NCBI RefSeq assembly: GCF_025264685.1
Contig: NZ_CP073721.1
Coordinates: 7,953,501 to 8,017,500 of the forward strand
Source: Dactylosporangium roseum
Lineage (GTDB): Bacteria > Actinomycetota > Actinomycetes > Mycobacteriales > Micromonosporaceae
Direction of reading: 5' to 3'
Length of the DNA: 64,000 nt
The notes under the pieces are model-generated. The model was not told the origin of the DNA. It did not search any database and worked only from the letters and a program-made list of their open reading frames with translations. Shown here piece after piece: positions 18,025 through 26,296 of the stretch. Every line of letters begins with the position of its first letter. The first letter of the stretch is position 1. The position numbers and the translations under genes were made by a program.

Positions 18025-19230
18025 TCAGCCGGCCAGCGCCGGGGCTCGGCGCCACTGCTCGGAGCCGAACACCTCGTAGCGGATCCGCTCGTCGGGGACG
18101 CCCCGGCGACGCAGACCCGCGCGGACTGCCCGCATGTACGGGACCGGGCCACACAGGTACACCTCGGCACCGGGGCGGACCGGGATGTCGTCCACGTCGA
18201 CCAGGCCAGTGAACGCGTCCGGGGCCGGCTGCTCGTACCAGACGAGAGAGTCGAAGGAGTGCAGCCGCGCGCCGCTGGCGTGCATGTGGACACGGAGCGG
18301 GTGCCGGTCGAGGCTACGGTCGGCGTGGACGGCGGTGACGTGCCGGGCCGGCTGGGTGCGAGCCACGTGGTCCAGGATGGCGGCCATCGGAGTGACACCG
18401 ACCCCGGCGCTGACCAGCAGGAGCGGCGTGTCGCCGGCGGTCAAGGCAAGGTCGCCGTACGGCTGGCTCAACCGCAGCCGGTCGCCGGGGCTCGTGTGGT
18501 CGTGCAGGTAGCCGGAGACCACCCCGTCCGGCGCCCCGCCGGTGCCGCGCACGCGCCGCACGGTGATGCGCAAGGTCTGGCCGTCGGCGGCCTGCGACAG
18601 GGAGTACTGGCGGAGCTGGCGCGTGCCGTCGGGCAGCTCGGCGGCGACGGTGACGTACTGCCCCGGCAGGAACCCGGGGGCCGGGCGGCCATCGGCCGGT
18701 GTGAGGACGAGCGAGACGGTGTCGTGCGCCTCGGCGGTCTTGCTGTCGATGACGTACTCGCGCCAGGGGTTCTCGCCGTCCGTTCCGGCCTCGGCGTAGA
18801 TGCGCGTCTCGCGGCCGATCAGCCGGGTGGCGAACAGCCAGTAGACCTCGTCCCAGGCGGCGGCGACCTGCGGGGTCACGGCGTCGCCGAGCACCGCGCC
18901 GACCGCTCCGAGCAGGTATCGACCGACCATGATGTACTGCTCGGGGCGGATGCCCAGCGCACAGTGCCGGTGCGCGATCCGGTTCACCAGGTGCTCAAAC
19001 TGCACCGCGTCCGGACCCGCGCCGACCAGGTGTGCCGCGAAGGCCGCCACCGCGCCGGCCAGCGCCTGCCGCTGCTGACCGGTGGCCTGCGCGCTGCGGC
19101 TGAACAGGTTGAGCAGGTCCGGATTCTCGCCCAGCATCGTGTCGTAGAAGACGTCCGAGATGGCGTCGAGGTGGTCGCCGACGACCGGAAGGGTCGCCTC
19201 AACGACCGGGAAGTTCGTGGCTGACAGCAT
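18025..19230 (-). CDS. hmp: Flavohaemoprotein (nitric oxide dioxygenase)
   Basis: The ATG at 19230 has GGAGG upstream; an earlier ATG would add an unlikely leader. The 401-residue protein has a globin domain (Tyr29 in VFYDTML, Gln53, proximal His89 in RIAHRHCALGI) followed by FAD- and NAD-binding reductase domains (RQYSLSQA, GDRLRLSQPYGDLAL, LLVSAGVGVTPM, YLCGPVPYM). This is the full Hmp arrangement that oxidises NO to nitrate with O2 and NAD(P)H. It lies 35 bp after nsrR, within a nitrite-reductase island. It would remove NO made by the copper nitrite reductase or met in the environment. Confidence 0.95.
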   Translation of the reverse strand: MLSATNFPVVEATLPVVGDHLDAISDVFYDTMLGENPDLLNLFSRSAQATGQQRQALAGAVAAFAAHLVGAGPDAVQFEHLVNRIAHRHCALGIRPEQYIMVGRYLLGAVGAVLGDAVTPQVAAAWDEVYWLFATRLIGRETRIYAEAGTDGENPWREYVIDSKTAEAHDTVSLVLTPADGRPAPGFLPGQYVTVAAELPDGTRQLRQYSLSQAADGQTLRITVRRVRGTGGAPDGVVSGYLHDHTSPGDRLRLSQPYGDLALTAGDTPLLLVSAGVGVTPMAAILDHVARTQPARHVTAVHADRSLDRHPLRVHMHASGARLHSFDSLVWYEQPAPDAFTGLVDVDDIPVRPGAEVYLCGPVPYMRAVRAGLRRRGVPDERIRYEVFGSEQWRRAPALAG

Positions 19231-19265
19231 GGTTGTCCTCCGGATGAGGGGAATGGGCCGCACGA

Positions 19266-19694
19266 TCAGGAGCGGCCCAGGCTCAACAACACCTGCCGCA
19301 CCGGCGGCGCGGTGAGGTCATCGATGGTGATCGGGTCGAGGGTGGCGTAGAACGCCTCCTGCGCGCGCCGCAGCGCTGCGCGCAGGAGGCAGCCCTGGCT
19401 CAGCGGGCACGCCGGGTCGCCGGTGCACTCGACGACCTCCGTCTCGCCCTCGAGCTCACGCACCAGCCCGCCGACGGATGCCGTGCGGGCTGCGGCGGCC
19501 AGGCGCACCCCGCCGCTGCGGCCGCGCACGGTCTCCAGCAGCCCGAGGTGCTGCAGGCGCTGCACGACCTTGGCCAGATGATGCCGCGGCACGGCGACCG
19601 CCCCGGCCAGCTCATCGATGGTGAGCAGGCTCTCCCGGGTGGCACCCAGCATCAGGATGCGCAGGCTGATGTCGGTGGAGCGGTTGAGGCGCAC
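19266..19694 (-). CDS. nsrR: Rrf2-family NO-sensing repressor NsrR
   Basis: The 142-residue protein has an N-terminal winged helix (LRILMLGATRESLLTIDELAGAVAVPRHHLAKVVQRL). Three cysteines, C90, C96 and C102 in VVECTGDPACPLSQGC, have the spacing of NsrR Fe-S ligands. NO destroys the cluster and relieves repression. The start is a GTG at 19694. It precedes hmp on the same strand, the usual NsrR target, and an imperfect palindrome lies 16 bases upstream, so autoregulation of the nsrR-hmp-cupin unit is likely. Confidence 0.92.
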   Translation of the reverse strand: MRLNRSTDISLRILMLGATRESLLTIDELAGAVAVPRHHLAKVVQRLQHLGLLETVRGRSGGVRLAAAARTASVGGLVRELEGETEVVECTGDPACPLSQGCLLRAALRRAQEAFYATLDPITIDDLTAPPVRQVLLSLGRS

Positions 19695-19709
19695 AAACCG
19701 ACCCTACCC

Positions 19710-19734
19710 AAAGAGGACTATAAGATTCCTGTTT
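19710..19734. promoter_or_regulatory. Probable NsrR operator
   Basis: AAAGAGGA and TCCTGTTT form an inverted repeat (7 of 8 pairs) with a 9-base A/T-rich centre, 15-40 bases upstream of nsrR. It stands out as AT-rich in a GC-rich region. The position suggests that NsrR or RNA polymerase binds here; the link is inferred. Confidence 0.6.
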
Positions 19735-19805
19735 TATGGGGTGTATCACTGAGTACCCGCCTATCGGGCCGGCGGCGCTGGCGATGCTTTCGGGTTCGAC
19801 GTCAG

Positions 19806-19850
19806 TCAGGCGATGAGCGGGAAGTCCCGGCATCCACAGTAGGTGCACAT
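19806..19850 (-). CDS. 14-residue cysteine-rich mini-ORF (MCxYCGC leader)
   Basis: GGAGAAACGATC precedes an ATG that encodes MCTYCGCRDFPLIA and a TGA. The MCxYCGC(R)xxPLI opening is what I recall at the N-terminus of actinobacterial hemerythrin-domain proteins, where it continues directly into the HHE helices. Here it stops, and no hemerythrin sequence follows in any frame. It is placed between the DUF2249 gene and nsrR on the same strand. It may be a real metal-binding micropeptide or the remnant of a deleted hemerythrin gene. The good ribosome-binding site and intact start favour translation. Confidence 0.45.
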   Translation of the reverse strand: MCTYCGCRDFPLIA

Positions 19851-19923
19851 GATCGTTTCTCCAGGCAGATGGTGGCGGGCGTCGACTGTGGGCGGGTCGC
19901 TGTTGCGGGACGGATCAGCGGTG

Positions 19924-20403
19924 TCAGACGGTGAGCGGTTGGCGGTACAGGCGGATCTGCCATACGTCAGGGCCTTCCTGCAGCCACGTGATGTCGATCT
20001 GACCCGGGTAGCGGGCATCGATCTCGGCCAGCAACGGCCGTGGCGCGTGCGGGGCGATGAGCACGAGGGCCGCGTCGGCGGGCAGGGCGTCGACCGCGGT
20101 GAGGACCCGGGCGTGACGCTGGTCGTGGGGTATGCCGCGGACGTCGACGCGGGCGTCGAGACTCAGTACCGGCGCGGCCACGTCGGCCCGACCCGTGTCG
20201 CCGCCGCACCCGCAGCCGCCCTCACCGCCGCCACCGCCGCAGCTACCGGGGGCCTCCTCCGTGCCGAGAAGGGTGTGCATGCCCGTGTCCTGGCAGGCGG
20301 CGTCACGCACCGCCGCGACATGGCGGGTCGAGTCGGCGGCGAGCTGCGTGTGGTGGGCCACGACCGCCGCGGCGGCGGCGCGATCGGCGTTCGACTGTGA
20401 CAT
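19924..20403 (-). CDS. DUF2249-domain protein
   Basis: The ATG at 20403 follows GAGAGGG. The 159-residue product has an N-terminal helical segment (AAAAVVAHHTQLAADSTRHVAAVRDAAC), a Gly/Cys-rich linker (CGGGGGEGGCGCGG) and a C-terminal DUF2249 domain (LDARVDVRGIPHDQRHARVLTAVDALPADAALVLIAPHAPRPLLAEI to DVWQIRLYR). DUF2249 proteins are TusA-like and recur in nitrogen-oxide and hemerythrin loci; their biochemical role is unsettled. The cysteine-rich linker could bind metal. It is divergent from the regulator of the nitrite reductase operon. Confidence 0.8.
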   Translation of the reverse strand: MSQSNADRAAAAAVVAHHTQLAADSTRHVAAVRDAACQDTGMHTLLGTEEAPGSCGGGGGEGGCGCGGDTGRADVAAPVLSLDARVDVRGIPHDQRHARVLTAVDALPADAALVLIAPHAPRPLLAEIDARYPGQIDITWLQEGPDVWQIRLYRQPLTV

Positions 20404-20434
20404 GGCACCCTCTCCCGAGTTTTCTTGTCGTTTG

Positions 20435-20446
20435 ACGTTATAACGT
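20435..20446. promoter_or_regulatory. Perfect palindrome in divergent promoter region
   Basis: ACGTTATAACGT is a perfect 12-bp palindrome centred in the 51-bp gap between two divergent genes. It contains TATAAC, a good -10 element about 11 bases before the GTG at 20455, so that transcript may be leaderless. It is the natural site for the regulator encoded next to it. Confidence 0.6.
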
Positions 20447-20454
20447 TAGACCTT

Positions 20455-21204
20455 GTGGAAACTATGCGGCCAGGCCCCTCCGGGGAGACGATCGACACGC
20501 CCCGGCACCGTGCGCTCGGCTCGGCGAACCGGGTGGCGATCCTGCGGCTGGTCCGCGCCAGCGAGGCCGGCCTGACCGGCGCCGAGGTGGTCGAGCGCAC
20601 CGGGCTGCACCCCTCGACGGTGCGGGTTCATCTGGAGCGGCTGGTCGAGGCGGGGTTGCTGGTCAAGGCGCGAGCCAGCGGCGGGGCTCCCGGGCGACCG
20701 GCCTGGCGGTACCGGGGTGCTGCGGCCGAGCCCGCCCCGGCGCCGTACCGGACCCTCGCCGCGGCGTTGCTGGAGCACCTGGCCGGTGCTGGCGGCGGCG
20801 CCCCGGCGGCCGCGGCCGCGGGTCAGGCGTGGGGCCGACGACTGGCCACCACCGTGGCCGGCTCGGCGGGGAACTCCGCCGAGCCGGCCACGGTGGTGGT
20901 GGACGTGCTCACGCAGCTCGGGTTCGACCCGCAGCCCGCACCGTCGCCCTCAGCACCTCCGGGCGATGGGACGCCGCCGGGCGACACCGCCGTGGAGGTG
21001 CACCTGCGGACCTGCCCGTTCCTGGACCTGGTCGGGCAGCATCCGGACGTGATGTGCGGCCTGCACGCCGGAATGATCAGCGGCGTACTGCACACCGCCG
21101 GCGCGCCGGACGGGCAGTCCGTGCTCGAGCCGTTCGGCGCCCCCGCCGCCTGCGTCGTGCGGCTGCGTCTGCCGGACCCCACGGTGCCGGGCGACCGGCC
21201 GTGA
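20455..21204 (+). CDS. Cysteine-containing winged-helix regulator of the nitrite reductase operon
   Basis: The start is probably the GTG at 20455 or the ATG at 20464. A TTG at 20425 would place the palindromic operator inside the gene. The roughly 249-residue protein has an N-terminal ArsR/MarR-like winged helix (NRVAILRLVRASEAGLTGAEVVERTGLHPSTVRVHLERLVEAGLL). A C-terminal domain contains HLRTCPFLDLVGQHPDVMCGLHAGMI and a later ACVVRLRLP. The Cys/His arrangement resembles SufR-like Fe-S sensing regulators. It overlaps the NnrS-like gene (GTGA), so it controls its own operon, perhaps in response to NO or oxygen (inference). Confidence 0.8.
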   Translation: METMRPGPSGETIDTPRHRALGSANRVAILRLVRASEAGLTGAEVVERTGLHPSTVRVHLERLVEAGLLVKARASGGAPGRPAWRYRGAAAEPAPAPYRTLAAALLEHLAGAGGGAPAAAAAGQAWGRRLATTVAGSAGNSAEPATVVVDVLTQLGFDPQPAPSPSAPPGDGTPPGDTAVEVHLRTCPFLDLVGQHPDVMCGLHAGMISGVLHTAGAPDGQSVLEPFGAPAACVVRLRLPDPTVPGDRP

Positions 21205-22358
21205 CCCGCACCGACTCCGTCGGCGTCGCCTGGCGGCTGCCGATGGTGGCCGCTGGCGGCCTCGCGCTGCTCGCCGGGCTGTACGCCGCGCTGCTGCTGC
21301 TCGGCTTCGGCCTACCGGTGCCCCGCCCGTACCTGGCCGACGTGCACGGCCCGGTGCTGGTCCTCGGGTTCGTCGGCACCCTCATCGCCCTGGAACGTGC
21401 CGTGGCACTCGGCACCCGGTGGGCCTTCGCCGCACCCGGCTGCGCGGGTGCCGGCGGCCTCGCCCTCGTCGCGACAGGACCGACGCTGCCTGGCAAGCTG
21501 CTGCTCGCCACCGCGGGAGTGCTGCTGCTGGCCGTCTACCGGGCGCTGTGGCGCCGCCAACCCGGAGCGGCACTGCTCGCCCAGGCGACCGGTGCGTTCG
21601 CCTGGTATGCCGCGACCCTGCTCTGGCTGGCCGGTCTCCCGATCCCCGACCTGGTGCCGTGGCTGGCCACCTTTCTCATCGCGACCATCGCCGGGGAACG
21701 CCTCGAACTGGCCCACGTCGCCCTCACCGGCCCCCGCCCGCAGCGCTGGTTCCTCGCCGCGCTCGCCGCCCTGATCGCCGGGACCACCGCGGCGACCCTG
21801 TGGCCCACCGCCGGCACCTACCTGTTCGGCGGGGGTGTCCTCGCCGTCGTGGCCTGGCTGGCCGTCTTCGATGTCGCCCGGCGCACCGTCCACGCTCGCG
21901 GCCTGCCCCGCTACGTCGCCGCCGGGCTGCTCACCGGCTACGCCTGGCTGACCCTGGCCGGACTGTTGTGGGCCGGCGCCGGACCGACAGTGGCCGGTCC
22001 CCGCTACGACGCCACGGCACACGCGGTGTTTCTCGGGTTCACCATGTCGATGATCTTCGCCCACGCGCCGGTGATCCTGCCCGCGGTGCTGCGCCGCCCG
22101 TTGCCCTACCGGCCGGTGCTGTACGCCCCACTCGCCCTGCTGCACGTCTCGCTGCTGGTCCGCCTCGGCCTCGGCGACGGCGCCGGCTGGGAGGGGGTAT
22201 GGCGGTGGGCCGGCGCCGCCAACGGCACCGCCGTACTCGCATTCGCCGCCTGCGCCGTCACCCTCACCGTATGCGCCGGGCGTAACGCGGTGCGAGCCGA
22301 CTCGGTGCAGCGTTCCGGATCACGGCAGATCACGGCCAGCGCTGGGGAGTCGCGGTGA
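21201..22358 (+). CDS. NnrS-like polytopic membrane protein
   Basis: The 385-residue protein is almost entirely membrane-embedded, with about twelve spans. Conserved-looking His and Arg residues lie in or near spans (ADVHGPVLVLGFVGTLIALERAV, ATAHAVFLGFTMSMIFAHAPVILPAVL), as in the NnrS haem-copper family linked to NO stress. The start GTG overlaps the regulator's stop and the stop overlaps the nitrite reductase start, so the operon is tightly coupled. It may handle haem, copper or NO in the membrane; the exact role is not known. Confidence 0.75.
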   Translation: MTRTDSVGVAWRLPMVAAGGLALLAGLYAALLLLGFGLPVPRPYLADVHGPVLVLGFVGTLIALERAVALGTRWAFAAPGCAGAGGLALVATGPTLPGKLLLATAGVLLLAVYRALWRRQPGAALLAQATGAFAWYAATLLWLAGLPIPDLVPWLATFLIATIAGERLELAHVALTGPRPQRWFLAALAALIAGTTAATLWPTAGTYLFGGGVLAVVAWLAVFDVARRTVHARGLPRYVAAGLLTGYAWLTLAGLLWAGAGPTVAGPRYDATAHAVFLGFTMSMIFAHAPVILPAVLRRPLPYRPVLYAPLALLHVSLLVRLGLGDGAGWEGVWRWAGAANGTAVLAFAACAVTLTVCAGRNAVRADSVQRSGSRQITASAGESR

Positions 22359-25030
22359 GCGCGGCACCGGCCCCAAACCCGCCGACCGGGCGGGCCCGGT
22401 GGCACCGTCGCAGCAACCTGCCGCCACTGGGCTACCTCGCCGGCATCGTCGCGGTCGGCCTGGCTCACCCGGCCTTGCCGCAGTGGCGGTGGCTGGCCAT
22501 TCACCTGCTGCTGCTCGGCGCGGTCAGCAACGCCATCGTCATCTGGAGCGCCCACTTCACCGCCGCGGTACTGCGGGTCCCGGCCCCGGCCAGCCGGCGC
22601 GGCGGCACCATCCGCCTCGCTGTGCTCAATGTCGGTGTCCTAGCCGTGCTCGCCGGCGGAACGCTCGGCCTGCCGTGGGTCGGCGTCGGCGGCGCCGCCG
22701 TCGTGTTCGCGGCGATCTGCGCCCACCTGCACTGGCTGTACGCTCAGGTTCGGGCGGCGTTGCCGGCCCGCTTCGCCGTCACCGTCCACTACTACCTGGC
22801 CGCCGCGCTCGCGCTGCTGGCCGGGATCCCGGCCGGGGCGTGGATGCTCGTCACCGACGACACCGCCCGGCCCCGGCTGATCCTGTTCCACGCCCACGTC
22901 AACCTGATCGGCTGGGTCACCCTCACCGTGCTGGGCACGGTCCTCACGCTGTGGCCGACCATCCTGCGCACCCGCATGGCCGATGGCGCCGTCGCCACCG
23001 CCCGCACCGCCCTGCCCGTCGCCATCGCCGGGCTGGTCGGGCTCGCCGTCGGCGGCCTGGCCTGGTGGCCGGTCCTCGCCGTCGGCGGCCTCGCGCTCAC
23101 CGCCGTCGCCGTCGCCGTCGTGATCCGCCCGGCGGTACAGGTTGCCCGGCACAAATCCCCGGCCTCGTTCGCCGCCTGGTCCCTGGTTGCCGCCGGCGGC
23201 TGGCTGTTCGCTGCCCTCGCCGTCGACGCCACCACCCTCGCCACCGCCACGGGCCCCGCCGACGCGGCCGACCGGTTCAGCGGTGTGCTCGTGCCGCTGC
23301 TGGTCGGCTTCACCGCCCAGACCCTGCTCGGCGCCCTGACCCACCTGCTGCCCGTCGCGCTCGGCGGCGGCCCAACCCAGGTGCGCGCCGCAATCGCCGT
23401 CCTCGAGCGACACGGCCCGCAGCGGGTGACCATGGCCAACCTCGCGCTGCTGGTGTTCCTGCTACCGGTCCCGCCCTACGTGCGGATCACCACCGCACTG
23501 CTCGTGCTCACCGCACTGGTGCAGTTCCTGGTCCCGGCCGCCCGACTCGTCCTCGCCAGGAGACCACCCGTGACCACGCCGACCGTCCCCGCACCAGACC
23601 TCCCATCGCACGCCCGGACCGCGCCAGCCACCACACCACCGGCAACGCCGGCAACACCTCCGCCGACGCCGCCGGCCCGGCCGCTCGGCGGCGTCGCGAC
23701 TGGCACCGCCCTGGTCCTGCTCGCCGTCCTCATCGGCGTCGCCGCCCAACACACGACCAACCCCGCCACGGCACCGAACGCCGCCGCGGTCGACGTGCCG
23801 GCCACCGGGCACACCACCACCGTCCAGGTCACCGCCGACGGCATGCGATTCCACCCCGACCGCATCACCGTCCCGGCCGGGAACCGCCTCGTCATCGAAC
23901 TGACCAACCACGACAACCGCCGCCACGACCTCGTCCTGGCCACCGGCCCCAAGACCGCCACCATCAACCGCGACGCCACCGCACACCTGGACGCCGGCGT
24001 CATCGGTGGCACCGTCGAAGGCTGGTGCTCCCTACCCGGCCACCGACAGGCCGGCATGACCCTCACCATCACCACCACCGCCGGTACGACGTCCGAACAC
24101 GAGCACGGCCCCACGTCCGCGTCCACCACCGCCGCTCCGCTGGCGACACCGCAGATCGATCCCATGGCCGACCCCGGCCCCGCGTTCACCGCCCACGACG
24201 CCACCGCCCCCACCACCGGCACGCAGCGAATCCATCGCCTCGAACTGCGCGTGCGAGAGGTGACCCGGGAGGTCGCCCCCGGCGTCCGGCAGCAACTGTG
24301 GACGTTCAATGGCACCGCCCCCGGCCCCACCCTGCGCGGCAAGATCGGCGACACCTTCGACATCACGCTCATCAACGACGGCACCATCGACCACGGCATC
24401 GACTTCCACGCCGGCGCCCTCGCCCCCGACACCCCGATGCGGCCCATCGACCCCGGCCAGCAGCTCACCTACCGGTTCACCGCCACCAAAGCCGGCATCT
24501 GGATGTACCACTGCTCGACCATGCCGATGCTGCTGCACATCGGCAACGGCATGTACGGCGCCGTCATCATCGACCCGCCCGACCTCGCCCCCGTCGACCG
24601 CGAATACGTCCTCACGCAGTCCGAGCTCTACCTCGGCCCCGACGGCCACCCCGGCGACCTGACCAAGATGCAGACCGAGCGCCCCGACGCCGTCGTGTTC
24701 AACGGCTACCCCGCCCAGTACACCCACCGGCCACTTACCGCCACCGCCGGGCAACGGGTCCGGATCTGGGTCCTCGACGTCGGCCCCAGTCGCCCCACCG
24801 CCTTCCACATCGTCGGCGCCCAGTTCGACACCGTCTACCGCGAAGGCCACTACCAGCTACGACCCGGAGACCCCGGCGGCGCCCAGGTCCTCGACCTGCC
24901 CCCGGCCGGCGGCGGCTTCGTCGAAACCGTCCCGCCGGAAGCGGGGCATTACCCGTTCGTCTCGCACATCATGGTCGACGCCGAACGCGGCGCACGCGGC
25001 ATCCTCGACGTCCAGGGACGCCCATCATGA
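22355..25030 (+). CDS. nirK: Membrane-fused copper nitrite reductase with extra cupredoxin domain
   Basis: The 891-residue protein has three parts. Residues 20-400 contain about ten membrane spans with several histidines (HLLLLGAVSNAIVIWSAHF, FHAHVNLIGWVTL). A Pro/Thr-rich linker and one more span lead to a plastocyanin-like domain at about 480-590 with Cys in GWCSLPGHRQAGM. Residues 610-890 are a two-domain NirK. Its ligands can be placed: type 1 Cu by His680, Cys720, His728 and Met733; type 2 Cu by His685, His719 and His818; catalytic Asp683. It reduces nitrite to NO outside the membrane, probably receiving electrons through the fused cupredoxin and membrane part. Both ends overlap neighbours. 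Confidence 0.92.
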   Translation: MSAAPAPNPPTGRARWHRRSNLPPLGYLAGIVAVGLAHPALPQWRWLAIHLLLLGAVSNAIVIWSAHFTAAVLRVPAPASRRGGTIRLAVLNVGVLAVLAGGTLGLPWVGVGGAAVVFAAICAHLHWLYAQVRAALPARFAVTVHYYLAAALALLAGIPAGAWMLVTDDTARPRLILFHAHVNLIGWVTLTVLGTVLTLWPTILRTRMADGAVATARTALPVAIAGLVGLAVGGLAWWPVLAVGGLALTAVAVAVVIRPAVQVARHKSPASFAAWSLVAAGGWLFAALAVDATTLATATGPADAADRFSGVLVPLLVGFTAQTLLGALTHLLPVALGGGPTQVRAAIAVLERHGPQRVTMANLALLVFLLPVPPYVRITTALLVLTALVQFLVPAARLVLARRPPVTTPTVPAPDLPSHARTAPATTPPATPATPPPTPPARPLGGVATGTALVLLAVLIGVAAQHTTNPATAPNAAAVDVPATGHTTTVQVTADGMRFHPDRITVPAGNRLVIELTNHDNRRHDLVLATGPKTATINRDATAHLDAGVIGGTVEGWCSLPGHRQAGMTLTITTTAGTTSEHEHGPTSASTTAAPLATPQIDPMADPGPAFTAHDATAPTTGTQRIHRLELRVREVTREVAPGVRQQLWTFNGTAPGPTLRGKIGDTFDITLINDGTIDHGIDFHAGALAPDTPMRPIDPGQQLTYRFTATKAGIWMYHCSTMPMLLHIGNGMYGAVIIDPPDLAPVDREYVLTQSELYLGPDGHPGDLTKMQTERPDAVVFNGYPAQYTHRPLTATAGQRVRIWVLDVGPSRPTAFHIVGAQFDTVYREGHYQLRPGDPGGAQVLDLPPAGGGFVETVPPEAGHYPFVSHIMVDAERGARGILDVQGRPS

Positions 25031-25818
25031 CCTCGCAGACAGGTACCGGACCGCGGTCGGCACCGGCCACCGGCGCGCGGGTCGGGCGGCCGGCATCGCC
25101 ACGCCGCCGCGCCGTGCGCCGGTTCGTCCCGCCCCAGCACGGGGCCTGGGCGATGCTCCTGTTGCCCTGGCTCGCCGGCGTCCTCACCGTCGGGTTCCGC
25201 TGGCCGCACCTGCCCCTGCTGGTCGCGTGGCTCAGCGGTTACCTGCTCAGCTACTACCTGCTGCTGGCGGTCAAGACCCGCCGGCCCGAACGGTTCCGCG
25301 GCCAGCTAACGGTTTACGCGATACCGACCGTCCTGCTCGGTGGGCTCGTCGTCGCGGCCGTGCCGAGCCTGCTGTGGTATGCCCCCTGCTACGCGCTGCT
25401 CCTCGCGGTCAACGTTGGCTACGCGGCCCGCCGCGACGAACGCGCGCTGCTCAACGACCTCGCCTCCGTCGTACAGAGCTGCTTGATGGTGTTCGTATGC
25501 GCCACCATCGCCCACGTCCCACCCGCCGGCGTCACCGTCGCCTTCGTCACGCTGCTGGCCTACCTCGCCGGCACCGTCCTATACGTCAAGACCATGATCC
25601 GGGAGCGCGACAGCATCGGCTACCGACGGGCATCGATCACCTTCCACCTCCTCACCGCGGCGGGAATGTTCTTGTTGAACCCCATCGTCGGCGCCGGGTT
25701 CCTGCTTCTGGCGGCCCGCGCCTGGGCACTCCCAGGACGCCAGCTCAAGCCGGTCCACGTCGGTGTCATCGAGATCGGCGCCTCGCTGCTCGTTCTCCTC
25801 GCCACAGTGATCAGTTGA
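25027..25818 (+). CDS. YwiC-like membrane protein
   Basis: The ATG at 25027 overlaps the nitrite reductase stop. The 263-residue product begins with a basic leader and the family-typical PPQHGAWAMLLLPWLAG, then about eight spans, including VKTMIRERDSIGYRRASITFH. YwiC-like proteins are found near nitrate and nitrite respiration genes (the name comes from the Bacillus fnr-nar region), but no activity is established. It is the last gene of the regulator-nnrS-nirK operon. Confidence 0.85.
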   Translation: MTSQTGTGPRSAPATGARVGRPASPRRRAVRRFVPPQHGAWAMLLLPWLAGVLTVGFRWPHLPLLVAWLSGYLLSYYLLLAVKTRRPERFRGQLTVYAIPTVLLGGLVVAAVPSLLWYAPCYALLLAVNVGYAARRDERALLNDLASVVQSCLMVFVCATIAHVPPAGVTVAFVTLLAYLAGTVLYVKTMIRERDSIGYRRASITFHLLTAAGMFLLNPIVGAGFLLLAARAWALPGRQLKPVHVGVIEIGASLLVLLATVIS

Positions 25819-26296
25819 CACATCACGGCTGGCTCAGGCTCACGGCACACGTCGACCGACCCGGGCGGCTGCCGCCCAGTCAGCCGTCAACCGGCTGCTG
25901 CCGCTGGACGAACCCGTCCAGTGCGGACGGCGCCGGTCAGCGGCCAGTATATCGAAGGACGTAACCATGTACTAAAATGAATCATCATCACACTACCTGG
26001 GGGGGATAGTGGCGGAGCTGCAAACTCGTATCGCAGCGGCATCAGCAATGGCCATGGCCATGCACGGTGCCCACTGGTCTAGTCGTGGACTTGTCGCGAC
26101 CGATGCCAGCGCATCCGCGAGTTCGAGCACCGCGACGGCCCCTAACGGGGCGACAGACACCACCGGCGCCGGCCGTCGGTGGCGACGTGTGGACCGATCG
26201 TGGCGGCTGGACCGCGAACCCGAAGCGGCCCCCGGTCTAGTTTGACCCGCGGGGCGACATCCATACTCATCACCCGCCTCCGTTCGCCCGCGGCTA
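25819..26296 (+). other. Gap with AT-rich promoter-like segment and a doubtful 78-residue ORF
   Basis: TAAAAT at 25973-25978 in an unusually AT-rich stretch looks like a -10 element. A GTG at 26009 after a run of G opens a 78-residue frame (MAELQTRIAAASAMAMAMHG) ending before the insertion element. The product is Ala/Ser-rich and unlike a folded domain. I consider it a doubtful gene. Nothing else is apparent. Confidence 0.3.

Noticed and set aside
16772..18079. 435-codon plus-strand frame between the M9 protease and the flavohaemoprotein
   Set aside because: It covers the ALDH remnant and the cupin gene in antisense; no homology of its own.
22399..25818. 1139-codon plus-strand frame across the nitrite reductase region
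   Set aside because: It is an Arg/Pro/His-rich out-of-phase reading of nirK which runs in phase into the YwiC-like gene at its end. Only the last part is coding.
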